The position numbers were made by a program, and so were the translations under genes. The notes beneath the pieces are model-generated. The model did not search any database, was not told the DNA's origin, and saw only the letters and a list, made by a program, of their open reading frames with translations. Shown in pieces: positions 44,161-56,310 of a DNA stretch of 64,000 nucleotides. The stretch is taken from NCBI GenBank assembly GCA_008477525.1, contig SPDT01000002.1:2790001-2854000 (forward strand), given 5' to 3'. Source of the stretch: Hypomyces perniciosus (taxonomy: Eukaryota > Ascomycota > Sordariomycetes > Hypocreales > Hypocreaceae). Position 1 is the stretch's first letter; the number at the start of each line of letters is the position of its first letter.

Positions 44161-46192
44161 GGTGGAAGATGGTGAGATTATTCGACCACGAACACTCTGA
44201 CACTTCCTCTGGTATCATCCAGAAGTGTATGAGTTAGAACAAACTGATTATGGGAGACACAATTCCTTTATTATAAGGTTCGGCTGTCCTAAATGGTTGG
44301 CCTAGGCAACAGCATACAATCCTCTCCTCTCCAATATGCAGGCCAATATGCAGGCAGATATTAGTCGATCCTTTTTCCAATGTGAATCTATGGGCGGAAG
44401 TGATGAGACATCAATTACGAGCACATAACTCCGCCCCCACGATGAATCCACCGGATCCATCGACACGATTGTGCCGACATAATACGGTTTCCCCGGTTGC
44501 AGTCAGCTCTCTTCATTTTCCTCATTGACAATTGAGAGAGAATAAGATATTGCTATAGCACTCTCATTAGCGCAGGCCTAGAGCTGGTTCCGTTACCTTT
44601 GAAGAGGTCCCTCCGTCACACCTTCGTTCGGCACAGACGACTTTGCTTTTGGCGATCCACAAGGCCGTGATGCCTACCTGAAATTTTCATAAAAGACAGG
44701 CCATACTCAAGATTAGTAGGGATCTGCAGCATAAAATTGAGAAGTGGCTGTCTACCCTTGTAAGCAATGTATCGAGCAAGCAGGGGACTTGCAGCATCGC
44801 CAAAATGCCTGCAAGAGGAATGGACAGACGAGTTGTTTATTTTCTACGGAGTATTTATCTATAATATTGCTTGCTATAACGCCTATTAACAACTGCTGCT
44901 ATACGGAGTACCTATTTATTAAATAATAATAATATAATAATAAAAAGATAAAAAAAAATAAAAAATGAGATAATAATTTGTAGTAATAATTATAGCTGCT
45001 AATATTTATTTATTGCAAGGCAATATTACTTGAAGCTTTTTAATTTAATAGTATTTAAATTTTTATTAATAGTATTTTTCAGGCTCTGTTATTAATGTTG
45101 CCTCCTCACTGATTATCAGCAGCAGCAGCAGAATAGTAGTACCTGGTAGGTAAGGATTAGTGACGATTTAGGTGGCTTTCGAGTGCAGACGGTACATGGT
45201 TTATGCCCGCTAGTTCTGGGAGTAGTACCTGAAATAATTTAAGGCGTTAGGGATCAGAGCCCAACAAGTGTCGTATGCGGATGTACTCGTACATGCAGGT
45301 GCAACTGTTCGAGAACTGCTCGTTTGTTGTGTTAGTCGGTTGGCAAAGGAAATCCCATAGCATTCATTGTAAGATGAGACATTCCAGGTATGTCAAGTCC
45401 GGATACGCAATAACGCTGGCCTCCTAGTACGAGTACAGTCATAGTGAATTGCTTGGTTGAGAGTTCAATGCATGTCACAGACACATGGCATGCCAACCAA
45501 CATGCATGGATCCTAAGAATGTTGCCCAATATTAATACTACGAGTAGCTCATCACAACACAGGATGAGTAACAATAAAAAAGGTAGAGACATAAGCGACT
45601 GATGGCCAAGACACTTAGTAATACAAAAATGTTCTTCGTACGGAGTACTCGTACTCCATATGCATTCCACTGAGAGCTCGGGGTTGCCAAAAGCGTGGTG
45701 GTTGGCTCGGCCACCGCAAATGACAAACAAAACTACTGGCATGGAGTACTCGGTGAGATTCAATTATTTCTTTGCTTTGAGATTCATGGCTCCCTCTCCT
45801 AGCATGTCTAATCTCATTGGGTCGGATCAGTGCCTGAGGGGAAATAGAATGGTCCGATTCGCGAGTTGTTACGAAGTGTATTGATACCATTGTCTTTTCC
45901 AATCAGCAGCCGTCACTCACCGAAATGATGATGTTGAATGGCCGCCATGTACTTCGTATGTAGTACAGTCTGCTTTCGTTCATCTCCTGTTGCAGGCCCA
46001 CCCTGGTGTATCGCTTTCAAACCATGGAGCCCAAAACGGATTATTTCGCCAAGTTTATTTCATCTTGGTATATATAAGAAGAGATCCAACCTTCCACAGG
46101 ACAAATATTCATCACACTACGCTCGCTCTATCGTATCTTCACTAACTTCGTTCACCGTCAGTATCTACACGCCGTACTCACCACTAGCCATC
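44161..46192. promoter_or_regulatory. Divergent intergenic region of the PKS cluster
   Basis: Two kb between the PKS start and the hydrolase start, with no supported gene. A strongly AT-rich block at about 44905-45080 is made of AAT/AATA runs. TACGGAGTA-type elements occur at 44845, 44902 and 45639. A direct repeat CCAATATGCAGG occurs twice near 44333-44355. TATATAA at 46072 lies about 120 bases upstream of the hydrolase ATG and is a plausible TATA box. Confidence 0.55.
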
Positions 46193-47141
46193 ATGAAGGT
46201 CCTTTGTCTTCACGGCGCCTATGGTAGCGCCTCAGTAAGCTAAATCACTTCGTTTCATGCCCATGATATCGCCTCCAAGGTGGCAACTGACCGATTCCAG
46301 AACTTCCAGGTTCAGCTGGCGCCCTTCATCGGTGCCATTGAGAAGCCTGATGTCGAGTTCAAATGGATCGACGGTTTTGCCAATGCCACGCCGCCACCTA
46401 GCTTTGAGAATTACTTTGGCGCTGGGCCTCTCTACCGGTTTATGGACTTTGACGGCATGGGAGACTTGGACAAAATGATCTCGAAGATCAGAGATCTCCC
46501 ACAGACCAATTCCCCTGAGGATACGATGCGCCTATTAGTGTCCGACGCTGAGGCGTTTGCTGCGCCAGCAGTTAGGTCCTCGATGTCTCAGCTTTTTGAC
46601 ATTATAGATGCAGACCCAGAGATTGATGTAAGGCCTAATGAGAAACAACTTGCAATCTTCCAACATCCAGACTGATTGGTTGAGCAGGGTATTCTGGGCT
46701 ACTCGGAGGGAGCCACAACGGCAGCCACACTCATCCTCGAGGAGCGTCGTCGATTTGAGGAAGAAGGCAGACCTCGCCGTATCAAGGTGAGCTAGCAGCC
46801 TCAATTCCCCTACTGTCTGCAGATAAATGGTGTCGAGTTTAACATTTGGCACACAGTACGCTACCTTCTTTGCCGGTTGGCCGCCTGTCCGCCTCGATGA
46901 TGGGAAAGTCAAGGTTATCCTCTCTGATGAATGCGAGGACGTAATCGACATCCCGACATGCCACATTGTCGGCTGTAAAGACCCTTACGTACATGGCGCC
47001 ATGGCGCTGTACAGTATGTGCGACGAGGACACAGCAGTTCTGTTTGACCACGGCAAAGGCCACACAGTGCCGCGCGATGAGACGACGATTAGCGAGTTGG
47101 CCAAAGCCATTCAGAGTACGTGGATCAAGGCGGAGTCATAG
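46193..47141 (+). CDS. FSH-family serine hydrolase (putative PKS-releasing thioesterase)
   Basis: This is an alpha/beta hydrolase of the FSH1 family, whose LovG-type members cut polyketides off HR-PKSs. Four exons (46193-46234, 46301-46627, 46688-46786, 46857-47141) join in frame to 250 aa. The start MKVLCLHGAYGSAS-NFQVQLAPF has the LCLHG oxyanion loop of the family. The nucleophile is Ser in GYSEGA (GxSxG). A likely acid lies in the HIVGCKDPYV strand, and the His is in DHGKGHTVPR, so the triad looks complete. FFAGWPP is a family block. It lies head-to-head with a PKS that has no releasing domain and just upstream of a glycosyltransferase. A release function is inferred from this context. Confidence 0.87.
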
Positions 47142-48058
47142 TCTTATTCTGGTTCGATATATTACTCTATGTATGTATGGGGCTTGAGGTTTCACTTTCG
47201 TCACCAGGACCTTGCGTTTAGATCTTAGTAATGAGCGTTGCAGTACTCGTAGTAATATCTAGAAGAGGGAACAAATACAAGTCAAAAAGCACCATCTCAC
47301 ATGTCCATTTCCACAGAAGTACTATGTACAAAAAATGCTCCTAGGGTAGATCACGACGTTGTAATTGGCCGTTCGGAGGCTACTGAGACAATGATTGCGG
47401 AAGAATTGTGGCCGCGAACGGCGAGAACTCGAAAACAGAACCTAAGATATGTGTGTGTCGTCATACCAATTGTAAAGGGGGTGGAAACAAAGACATGGCC
47501 CCCAATACATCTCTTCTCAGTCTTGTCACACAATGGATATGGATTGTACCTTTATTCTCCACGCTCTTCCTCTGTGGACTTCGTGTGAAACCATTGCCCT
47601 TCCTTTGGAACAGTTTCCAGCCACTCCAGGGAAACTCCCGATAGCACAATCTCAACTGAGACATGCATGATCTAATCCTTTGCCCTTGATATCAGCCGTT
47701 CGACTTCGTACATTTGCGCAAATGCTGTAATAACTCTCATTATGACCCTTCGGGTTTGCATTTATCACCTACGAAGTATCTGTATGGAGTATATGTAGTT
47801 GAGTGCCCTTCCCGAAATACGTCACATAGTGTAGGACTGTACTCCGTATTTGACCGAGATCACTCACATTCCGCATACGCCACATGATTCAAATATCCGG
47901 TTGGCATCCTTGCCTTCACACAGAAACGGCACAGGTGTAAGACAAAGCGGTTGATCTCACTGGTAGTATTAGATCCCAATCACCCCCCTCTTTGTCATGG
48001 CTCTTGGCGCCAAGTTGTTCATGCATCGTGATAGCCCTCGAGCTGTCATCATCTCACC
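47142..48058. promoter_or_regulatory. Spacer between hydrolase and glycosyltransferase genes
   Basis: 917 bases with no supported gene. Contains TACTCCGTA (47840-47848) and a CTACGAAGTA near 47770, about 200-290 bases ahead of the glycosyltransferase start. No TATA box is obvious. Confidence 0.45.
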
Positions 48059-49729
48059 ATGGCGACTGATGAAAAGTCCCCAGGGTCGAGGAGAATCCTG
48101 TTCTTGACAAATGTCGATCTTGGCGAAGCGAATACCTTCCTTGCAACTTCATATGCGTTATTTCAGGCTGATCCTGATGTCGAAATCCACTTAGCAACCT
48201 TTGACGGTTTAGAGGAGTCCATCATCTCCGTCTCCCAAGATGCGCGTCTCACGGTGCCGCAAGCCAAGCCCATTATCTTCCATCAAATCGAGGGATTATC
48301 CATGGGAAAGGCTTTGAAGGAGAACTTTAACCAAATCGACTCCCGCGATTACTACTATCCTGACTCCTACTTGGCGTCTCCAAGTTTTTCCAATACCCCT
48401 CGTGCCATCCAAGACACAATGAAAATCTTTGTTCCTTACACCGGTCCGCAGCTGGTAAAGATTGTCATGTCTATAGAAGGGATCATCAAGGAAGTCGATG
48501 CCGATCTCGTCGTGGTTGATAGCCTCATGACTGCAGGGCTCACGGCTTGCTATTACCTAGGAGTCAAGTTTACCTGCCTCAGTCCGAACGCCATCAAGGA
48601 GTTTGCGAGACCAAGTCAGCCTGGGGCCGTTGGTCTGTGGAAATTCCCCGTGTAAGTACATCAGCCTCGCTGCAGTCAGCCAAGATGACCCAAAGGTGGA
48701 GAGGTTACTCATAAGGTATAGGCTCTTTTCCGGCTTTCCATACCCTGTTCCGTGGCACTTGATACCGCTCAACATTTACTACTTTGTTCATTTGGTCAGA
48801 GCATTTACAAATGACAACCATAAGAACGAGGTAACGAAGTATCTGGCATCACAAGCTGGTAGAACCTTGAGGACACCGATTGATCTACTCCACAGTCGAC
48901 CAGCAGATCTCAAGATCCTCGTCAGTACTTTGCCAGAACTCGACTTTCCTCTCATCCTCCCATCTCATGTCTTTCCCTGTGGTCCCATTATCCGCCATGC
49001 CCCACCAATCTCAGAATCGGATCCGGAGCTGGGGGCGTGGCTGGCAAAAGCACCAACAGTCTATGTTAACCTGGGATCTCTCTTTCGCATTGCAGAGAAT
49101 CAAGCAATAGAGCTTGCGCATGCGCTTAGGATTGTATTGGACACATTCAAAAAGCGATCTGGCAATAATGCTCAGCTGCAGGTTTTCTGGAAGTTAAAGA
49201 GGAGAGGCGACTACAAAATCCTGGAACCTGGATCTAAGATTCATGAGATTTTTGAGGGCGAGCTGAAAGCAGATATTGTAAGAATAGTTGACTGGTTCCA
49301 GACTGAACCGATTGCCATCCTTCAGACTGGACATGTAGTGTGCTCAGTACACCACGGGGGTGCAAACTCATACAATGAAGCTGTCCTGTAGGTTTCCTCA
49401 CTCAGCTCAACGTTATTTGTCCAAGCGTCTAACATAGTCACAGCTCTGGCATCCCACATGTCGTGCTTCCGCAGTGGACAGACTGTTACGAATACGTCCA
49501 GCGCGTTGAGTTCCTAGGTATCGGTCGATGGGGAAGCAGGACCACAAAGCCACAATGGACAGCCGAAGAACTCTCACGAGAACTGCTAGACGTGCTATTG
49601 GGGAAACAGTCGGACGCTATTAAACAAAAGGCAAAACATCTGGCCGAAATCTGCCAAAGGAATGGTAATGGCGCTGACAACGCCGCCAAGATTATTTTAG
49701 GAGAGTGCAGCCAGACTGGAGATCCGTGA
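48059..49729 (+). CDS. Family-1 UDP-glycosyltransferase
   Basis: This enzyme transfers a sugar from a UDP-sugar to a small acceptor. Three exons (48059-48651, 48722-49387, 49444-49729) join in frame to 514 aa. The N-terminal half (RRILFLTNVDLGEANTFLAT, ADLVVVDSLMTAGLTACYYLG) is the acceptor domain. The C-terminal half has PTVYVNLGSLFR and the GT1 signature VHHGGANSYNEAVL-SGIPHVVLPQWTDCYEYVQRVE, whose His and Gly residues bind the diphosphate. There is no signal peptide and no C-terminal membrane anchor, so it differs from ER glucuronosyltransferases and from sterol glucosyltransferases with PH/GRAM domains. It shares direction and a short spacer with the hydrolase. I infer that it glycosylates the PKS product. 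Confidence 0.88.
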
Positions 49730-50299
49730 AGGGCCGTGGGATACCTAACTTAAGTAAAGAAATCAGAGGCAATATGGAAAGGCGATGCTGGTATTACTAT
49801 TTTTAATGTCTGGGGTACTTCTTCTAATGGTGTTGAAGGGGACGAGATCCATGGGGCAACGGGGATTATGAGATGGTTAGGGGAGCTCAATGTCATACAA
49901 AGCGGAGGATGAATTGAACATTTTAGGAAATTCTAACTAAAATCGCTTTTTTCAATGCATATTATTAATTGCTTTTGAGTGCATGAAACTATTGGACGAT
50001 GTCCATCTTGAATGTTGTAGCCCAGGAACATTTACATCTGGGAGACATGAGTGAGCATATGCAACTGTGATCCTCGATTTGGTATCTAAAGCCCTAATAA
50101 TGTCCGATCCCGCGTCACCGATTTAGCAAGAATATATTGTTGTGATCCGTTCCCATATTTCTGCACAAAAAAATGCTCCGTATGATGCCCTATGTTCAAA
50201 TGCGACACACGTCGGGTACAGCCCAAATCGGGTACACTCGAAGAAATTCCGCCCCAAGCACAGTCGATGAACATGTTTCAAGTGTGTTATTGTCCTCCC
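49730..50299. other. Tail-to-tail spacer, GT gene and GTPase gene
   Basis: 570 AT-rich bases where both 3' UTRs are expected. No gene is supported. Confidence 0.5.
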
Positions 50300-53200
50300 T
50301 CAACTCGCAGCTGAGTATCGAGCCAATGCATCTGCCTCCATTTTCAGTGCGTTGATCTTTTTGAGAAGCTTCTCCCGTTCCATCAACTTGCATGGATCCA
50401 GATCCTTAACTGACAATGTCAAATCGAGATCTGTTCTGATCCGCCCAAGGACTTCACCAAATTCTTTCTCTAATTGTTGGCTTGTCTCTTTAAGGACTTT
50501 CTCCATAAGGCTGGACATCTTCCTGCAAATTGTCGGAAACAAAGTTGGATCCGCGAGCCGTTCTCGCACCAGGTTCTTCTGGACAGCTGTTGAACCAACC
50601 CCTATTGTAATGTAAGTTGATGTGATACTTGTATGAGTTCATTTTAACTATTCCACATGCAAGACTTACCACGGATAGCAGCAGCGGATCGGTATGTTGA
50701 GATCATTTCGTTGAAAATGTATGAAATGGAGTTGGACTCCAATGCTTTCAGACGGCTGTTCCTACACCAAAAAGTCAGTTACAGGACCATAAATGCACAA
50801 ACTCCACGGGTCATATACCTTATCTCGACTGCAAACATATCTCTCATGCGACTCGATAGGTGCTGTGAATCTTTGAGCCTGAACTCGATTGCACTGCTGA
50901 GTAGGTTGTGGATTGTAGGAGGAGCATTGTCTAAACAGAAAGTCAATCAGGGATCTTATTTTCCCTCCATTCTGTCTTAGAGAAACACCCTTACCAATCA
51001 GGATTTTCTTCAGAGCCAAAAGACACGCCTGCATCGACTCAGATAACTGATGAAAGACGGGATGAACCTGGCTTTCCACAACCTCCCATGGACCCGCCAA
51101 TTGCATGCGCATCTTGTTGATGATCTTGGCATTCCAATCCTCACGTGGGCGTTTTCTGGTTCGATGATTGCCGTTATTTCTACACCACGCTGTAAACTGG
51201 CCTATGAAGTCACGGTTAGTTCCAGCAAGAGTGAGATGGTAAGTCGGAGGTGTGGGTGTGTACTGTAGTGCCACTGAGAATGGTTAGCAATCGTAAGATA
51301 GACCCTAATCGCAAATATTAACTCACTAGAAGCCATCCTTGGTACTCCTCCTCTGCTGCTTTAACCCAGCTGGGATGTTTTTGCTCTTCACCAGACTGTC
51401 AGTTGTGTGGATTTCCCATTGACTGCGATACATACCGGCAACTTGGATGACATTTTTCTCAAAGAAAGCTTTGAAGCTTTCCTCGAAGACTCGTACAATA
51501 CCATCAAACTGATTGGTCTATAGAGCATTGTCAGCAAACTAAGCACGGCATCGAGTACAAGGGGAAAATACCGCTCTTGACAGTTTATTCTGTATATTCT
51601 GAACGGCTTCAGCGGGAATGCTGCAGCTGGTCCACATCTCGAAAGAATTGAAGGTACCGGCCAATGAAGTCTCGAGAAAGTGCCTGGCTTCTTGGAGTTG
51701 CTTGTCGGCTGTAGATGTTTGACAGAAGCCTCGAAGTCGCGGGATCCCGCTAGCGGAAACAAGAGCAACGTTGCCTTGTTGGCCATATTTTTCGTACCAC
51801 TTGTTCGACACACAAAAGACATCTAGCTTTCGCTCCGGGACTTTCGCGGCGTAAGCCTGCTGGATCCCTGTTTTCACATACTCGTTTCGTGCTTCGATTA
51901 GGAGGAGTTTGCATCTACAACGCTTGTTGGTTAGATGATGTTGACTATAGACGGTCCAATTAAAGGGAATATCCATACCTTTGCTTCAGTTCCTTGACTT
52001 TCGTGGAATCTTGACATAATTTAGCACGCCTGAGTTCTATATCAAGCTTGTCCATAGCGGACGGGCTGATTCGTTTGTCGGGCCCACAGAACTCTTTTCG
52101 AGCCCTGGTTTCGTTTATTTCCTGCAAATGTCAGCGCATTCTCGGCGTTTCTCAATGTCTCTAAGGCCCCTACATCAACTTTTGTGCAGACAACGGCAAT
52201 TTTCAAGGACTTGGCAGCAGACTCATCCCATTCCAATGGAACGTGATGCCGGATGACAGAGAAGAGCGCCGACTTGAGAGACTGGTCGGTAACGGCCCGA
52301 GAAATGTTGGCCACAATAAGGATATTGCTGCACCTGACCAGGTAATCTTGTGTTGCTCGAACCCTGGCCAGATTCGTGTCCTGCAAACCTTGATAGTGCG
52401 TGAGCTTCCTATGCGAATAGAGCAAACCGGGTAGGTGATGCTTACCTGGTAAGTCTGCGAGAACTACTCCGGTCTTCAAGACGGGCGAGTCGAGGTAAAT
52501 GCTTTCGTCTGCGTGTTAGATGTTGTGCAAATTCACTTGGAAAGGCAAGTTACTTGCCGAATTATTTTGGTAAATGGCCAATAACGGTCGCTCATGAAGA
52601 CATCGGTCTTCTCGCAACACTCGTCAGCGTCATCTGCCGTGGTTTTCCAAACCCCACCGACGCTGCCTTTAGGCCACTTGAGATCACGAGACCATTCAAA
52701 GAGCTGATTTTTCAGTCTCTCGAATGTACCTTCAGACATGTCTTGGAGAGCTTCTTCATTGAAGCCCTCCTGGTGGCCAAATGCAGCCTCGAGGGCCGAC
52801 CATGCCTGTTCAGATTCTCTTACGCACTTGTCGTAATCCTCGGCCAATGTCTCATCCGACTCTACCCCAGGTAGGTAGAACTGTCGGTAGCTCCAGAGCA
52901 GCTCCGATATGAGCTCTTTAATATCCGAAGCCGATAGATACTCTACCTCGATCGTGATAGCTGGTGTGTCAGAGTCGGACTTCTGCCGGTATTCGGTTAC
53001 CACAGAAGTACATGCTGAGCCAATGTCCCCCTAAAAGAAATATGAGAGTGAGAAGTCGTGATGGTTTCACAATGTACTAACCGTCTTTGCAATCCCAGGG
53101 AATTGAAGAAGGGAGTTGATGAGAGAACTCTTGCCTATCCACGATTAGTCTGAGTCTCACTCTCTTCACATTCGTCGACTTGCCTTGTCCTGAGTCACCC

Positions 53201-53675
53201 AGAACGGCGAAAGTTTTCGTGTCTGAAGGCTTGAAAGAGCAAAGCTTATTGACGTCGCCATGGAGCTTAGTTAACAAGGAACTGTCCTTCAGAAGCGATT
53301 CTGTCTCCTCCATAGCCTCCACCGTCTTCTTGGCAACGTGCATTCCAGCCTTAAGTAAACCTTGAAACTCATCGGTAAAGAAGCGATGTGGCGGTGCCAG
53401 CTCACTGTGGGCATCGTAAACAATAGGCACGTTCCCTACTTTCGACCCATTTCCCGCTTCGTGTTCGTTATCCGCTTTCAGCAGAGTGGATCGGTGGCTA
53501 TGCGAGGCGCCGGCGTCGCTTCAAGGCAAGTTTTGATGTCGGTATCGGGCTCCGCTTTGGTGCTAGGTAGAACGCAATCGCTGGTTGATCCTCGTGCCTG
53601 TGAGTTATCGCGAGACTTATCAGATCCTTGAGAAGTGGTATGAAGAACGACGGGGAGATTGGGTGAGTGAAACAT
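50300..53675 (-). CDS. Dynamin/SLIP-GC-like large GTPase, many exons, start uncertain
   Basis: This is a large GTPase of unknown role. G1 is built across an intron: LGDSGQG-KSSLINSLL. Later exons give G3 (GVVLADLPG-LQDTNLARVRA) and G4 (VVCTKVD-EINETRARKEF). A long helical region follows, ending ...EREKLLKKINALKMEADALARY at 50300. At least ten introns are needed. Two are GC-AG: 53183-53135 and 52557-52502, both with donor GCAAGT. The frame open at the P-loop exon runs up to a TGA at 53521-53523 without any ATG before residue AGMHVAKK. The best leader starts at ATG 53675 in another frame and would need a weak-donor intron or a frameshift. It is typical of fast-evolving accessory GTPases. It is adjacent to the PKS cluster but unlikely to be part of its chemistry. 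Confidence 0.72.
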
Positions 53676-56277
53676 GCTGGGCAGATAAGCCTCCTACCCA
53701 GAGTGTCACTTCACTTGCCGTTACAGGTTGTTGCTGAATGCCTGGTATGGTATGGTGTTGAATGAAAGGTGGTTGAGTGGTGCTTCTTCTCGCATTGAAA
53801 GAAGCTGGGGGGTGTAGAGTTTTGAGAGGGAAGAAATTCCAGTTGCCAGCTGCATTTCTGATGACAGCTCATGGTTGCTCCCTTAGATCTAAGGCTTGCA
53901 AAAGAAGTGATTCCGAAACTCAGTAACATTGGTAACTCATATATCTGATGTCCCGTGGAGGAGATGATGGCACGTCATCGCAAACTCCGCATATCAATTA
54001 TAATACTAGACTATCATAGCCACCGCGAAGACCAATAGGTGCTGCTTGTCAATTATTTTTTTACTTGATGTCGGATGTTAGGATATGCCTCCCCATGAAC
54101 GTGCATTCGATTGCTCACTCGAGGTACGAAGTGCTTGGGGTGGAAACTTGAAGCCGAGAAGCAATATCCTACCCTATCATCTATCTTGCGATCATGAAAG
54201 CCGGAAACAAGCAATGGGCAGCATAGTTCAATTATTTGTATTTGTACCAATATAAAAGCGAGTACTGTATACTATCACATCTAAATTCTGGGTAAGGATG
54301 AGCGTTGTTAAATCCTTGAGAATTTCCCACACATGTAATGAGATGTGGAGCATAAATACCTAGGCAAGTGGTTAACTAATGGAGTATTCGGAGCTTTTGC
54401 CATTGTATTATAATATTTTTTGGAGTAGATATGATAACCGCCGGATAAAGTTTACCTATAATAATAAGAGTAATTTGTAGCCATAGGAGTTATCCATGGC
54501 AATGAGCAATTGCGCAGTGATGCGCCAAGAGTCGGGGCGCAGGGTGACGAATTGGTACTTCTATTCCCTAACGTTTCAGATACTACTACGGAGTACGGAG
54601 TACTGACCTCAAGTGCCGGTGGATTGCTAAACAACCACTACCACTACAATAAAATGTCATTTTTTCTTCTGCATATTGGATATTTGGCCCTTGAACTAAT
54701 CCAATTGACATATTCTTTCTCCATTCATGGCATCGACTGGCCGCGGCGTCTAACACGGTTGACTACGGGAAAGCTGTTGGGCAACGATGGGATGCAGCGA
54801 ACCGAGTGAGGGGTCGTGACTCTGGTGGATAAACATACAAGCAGTTGGGCATATCGGCATGGCATAAATATGTGGAGGCGCGCTTTCATGTAGAGGCTCA
54901 GGAATGATGTGCGAGCGGGGTGCACAGACAGCGAATTCACCAGACAATGCGGTACGGCACGCGGGGTAATGAAAACGGGCCGGCTATCTGATGATCCGAA
55001 GTGAGAGGAGAGTACTCCGTAGAGGAGCGTGATGATAGGCAGACAATGAACGCGTTTGTGAAAGCAGGTCTGAGGAACTGAGATCTCGCCAGGGGGGGTA
55101 AAAACAGATCGATGACGCATTTTGTCTCAGAAGAATAGAAGGGAAACCCGGTGTGCCAGGGGTCAAGTGACCGTGACCTCCATCCTCCTCTCCCTTCCCA
55201 TGATCTGTCATGGGCAGCCATTCCATCCCATATGGCGCTGTCACGCTGTCACGCTGTCGCATCTTCGCACCCTTTTCGATAAGCTTTCGAGCAGCAGCAT
55301 CTGGCAGCGAGGGAGGGGCGGCGACTGCGCGCAAGCGGGCGGCGACGGGCCGTTTAGTGAAGGGAGGATCCAATGGACAGCCCTTGATCGTCGTGTTGCG
55401 CAAGGGTCTAGTAGTACGGAGTACAGTTGGGAATGTATCTACTCCGTATCTTGAGCGAAATGGTAGATATCAAAAGAGGTGGGTGGTGTCATGCGTGAGC
55501 AGCAGCGCCATGAATGGTGGGATAATGAGCTGGGCGCTATGAAAGTAAGGGCTGAGTGTGTGTGGTTGCCGATCACCCAATGCACGTCCATCTTGCAGCG
55601 CTTCCCAATCGTCAATCCCTCAAACGAATCGTTCCGGTCAGCCCGGATCACCTCAATGATTCAGTGCTCTGTCTGGTGTTTCTCGTACTCGCACGCGGGA
55701 ACGGGCTGACCGGGTGAGACCAACAATGGCGGATGATGACGGATGTAAACTCCGCCACAAAAATCCGAGCCCCAGCGAATGGTGGTGATGACGCAGGACG
55801 GGCAACGCAATCGAGCGAGGGATGGACTTTGCAAAGCCCACGTTCCTTATCGGGCGCCCAGTCCAGTCCAGTCCAGCCCATCACGAAACCGTGTGGACTG
55901 TGGACTGGCTGGCTGGCTGTCTTCGAGTCGAGCTGGTTGCGTTCTGTTGATATTATTAGAAACACGCCCCCCTACCCTACCTGCTAGGTACTTTCATCAC
56001 CGCAGGCACTCACCGCGCCGTGCGCCACTAGAAGGCATCTTCTTGAATGACGTTGACGTTTTTCACATGCAACCTGTTCTTGTGCGCGTCCTTCATCGTG
56101 GCCAATTCACTGTACGGAGTACGAAGTAGGACCTCGCAAATCGTAGGACAATTCGGGTTGCCTACTAGGTAGCCATTTCAGTGTGGACTTGCAATGGTGC
56201 TGAGGCTGATCGATAGGCAATCGGCCGACGCAAAAGCCACCAACAATCTTCAATGGCTCGTCATGATGATAACGTTG

Positions 56278-56310
56278 ATGATGATGATGATGATGATGGT
56301 GGTGATGATG
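56278..56310. repeat. (ATG/GAT)n trinucleotide microsatellite
   Basis: About eleven trinucleotide units, mostly GAT with GGT variants. It reads as an Asp run in one short frame, which I do not accept as a gene. Confidence 0.9.

Noticed and set aside
45332..45763. 143-aa hydrophobic minus-strand frame in the PKS promoter
   Set aside because: AT-rich region, no family motif, no promoter or splice support; composition typical of chance frames.
48603..49391. Separate 262-aa gene start within the glycosyltransferase
   Set aside because: It is GT exon 2 read through the first intron; splice borders at 48652 and 48721 restore one GT1 protein.
50300..53675. GTPase as a tailoring member of the PKS cluster
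   Set aside because: No biosynthetic domain; convergent orientation and separate family suggest simple neighbourhood.
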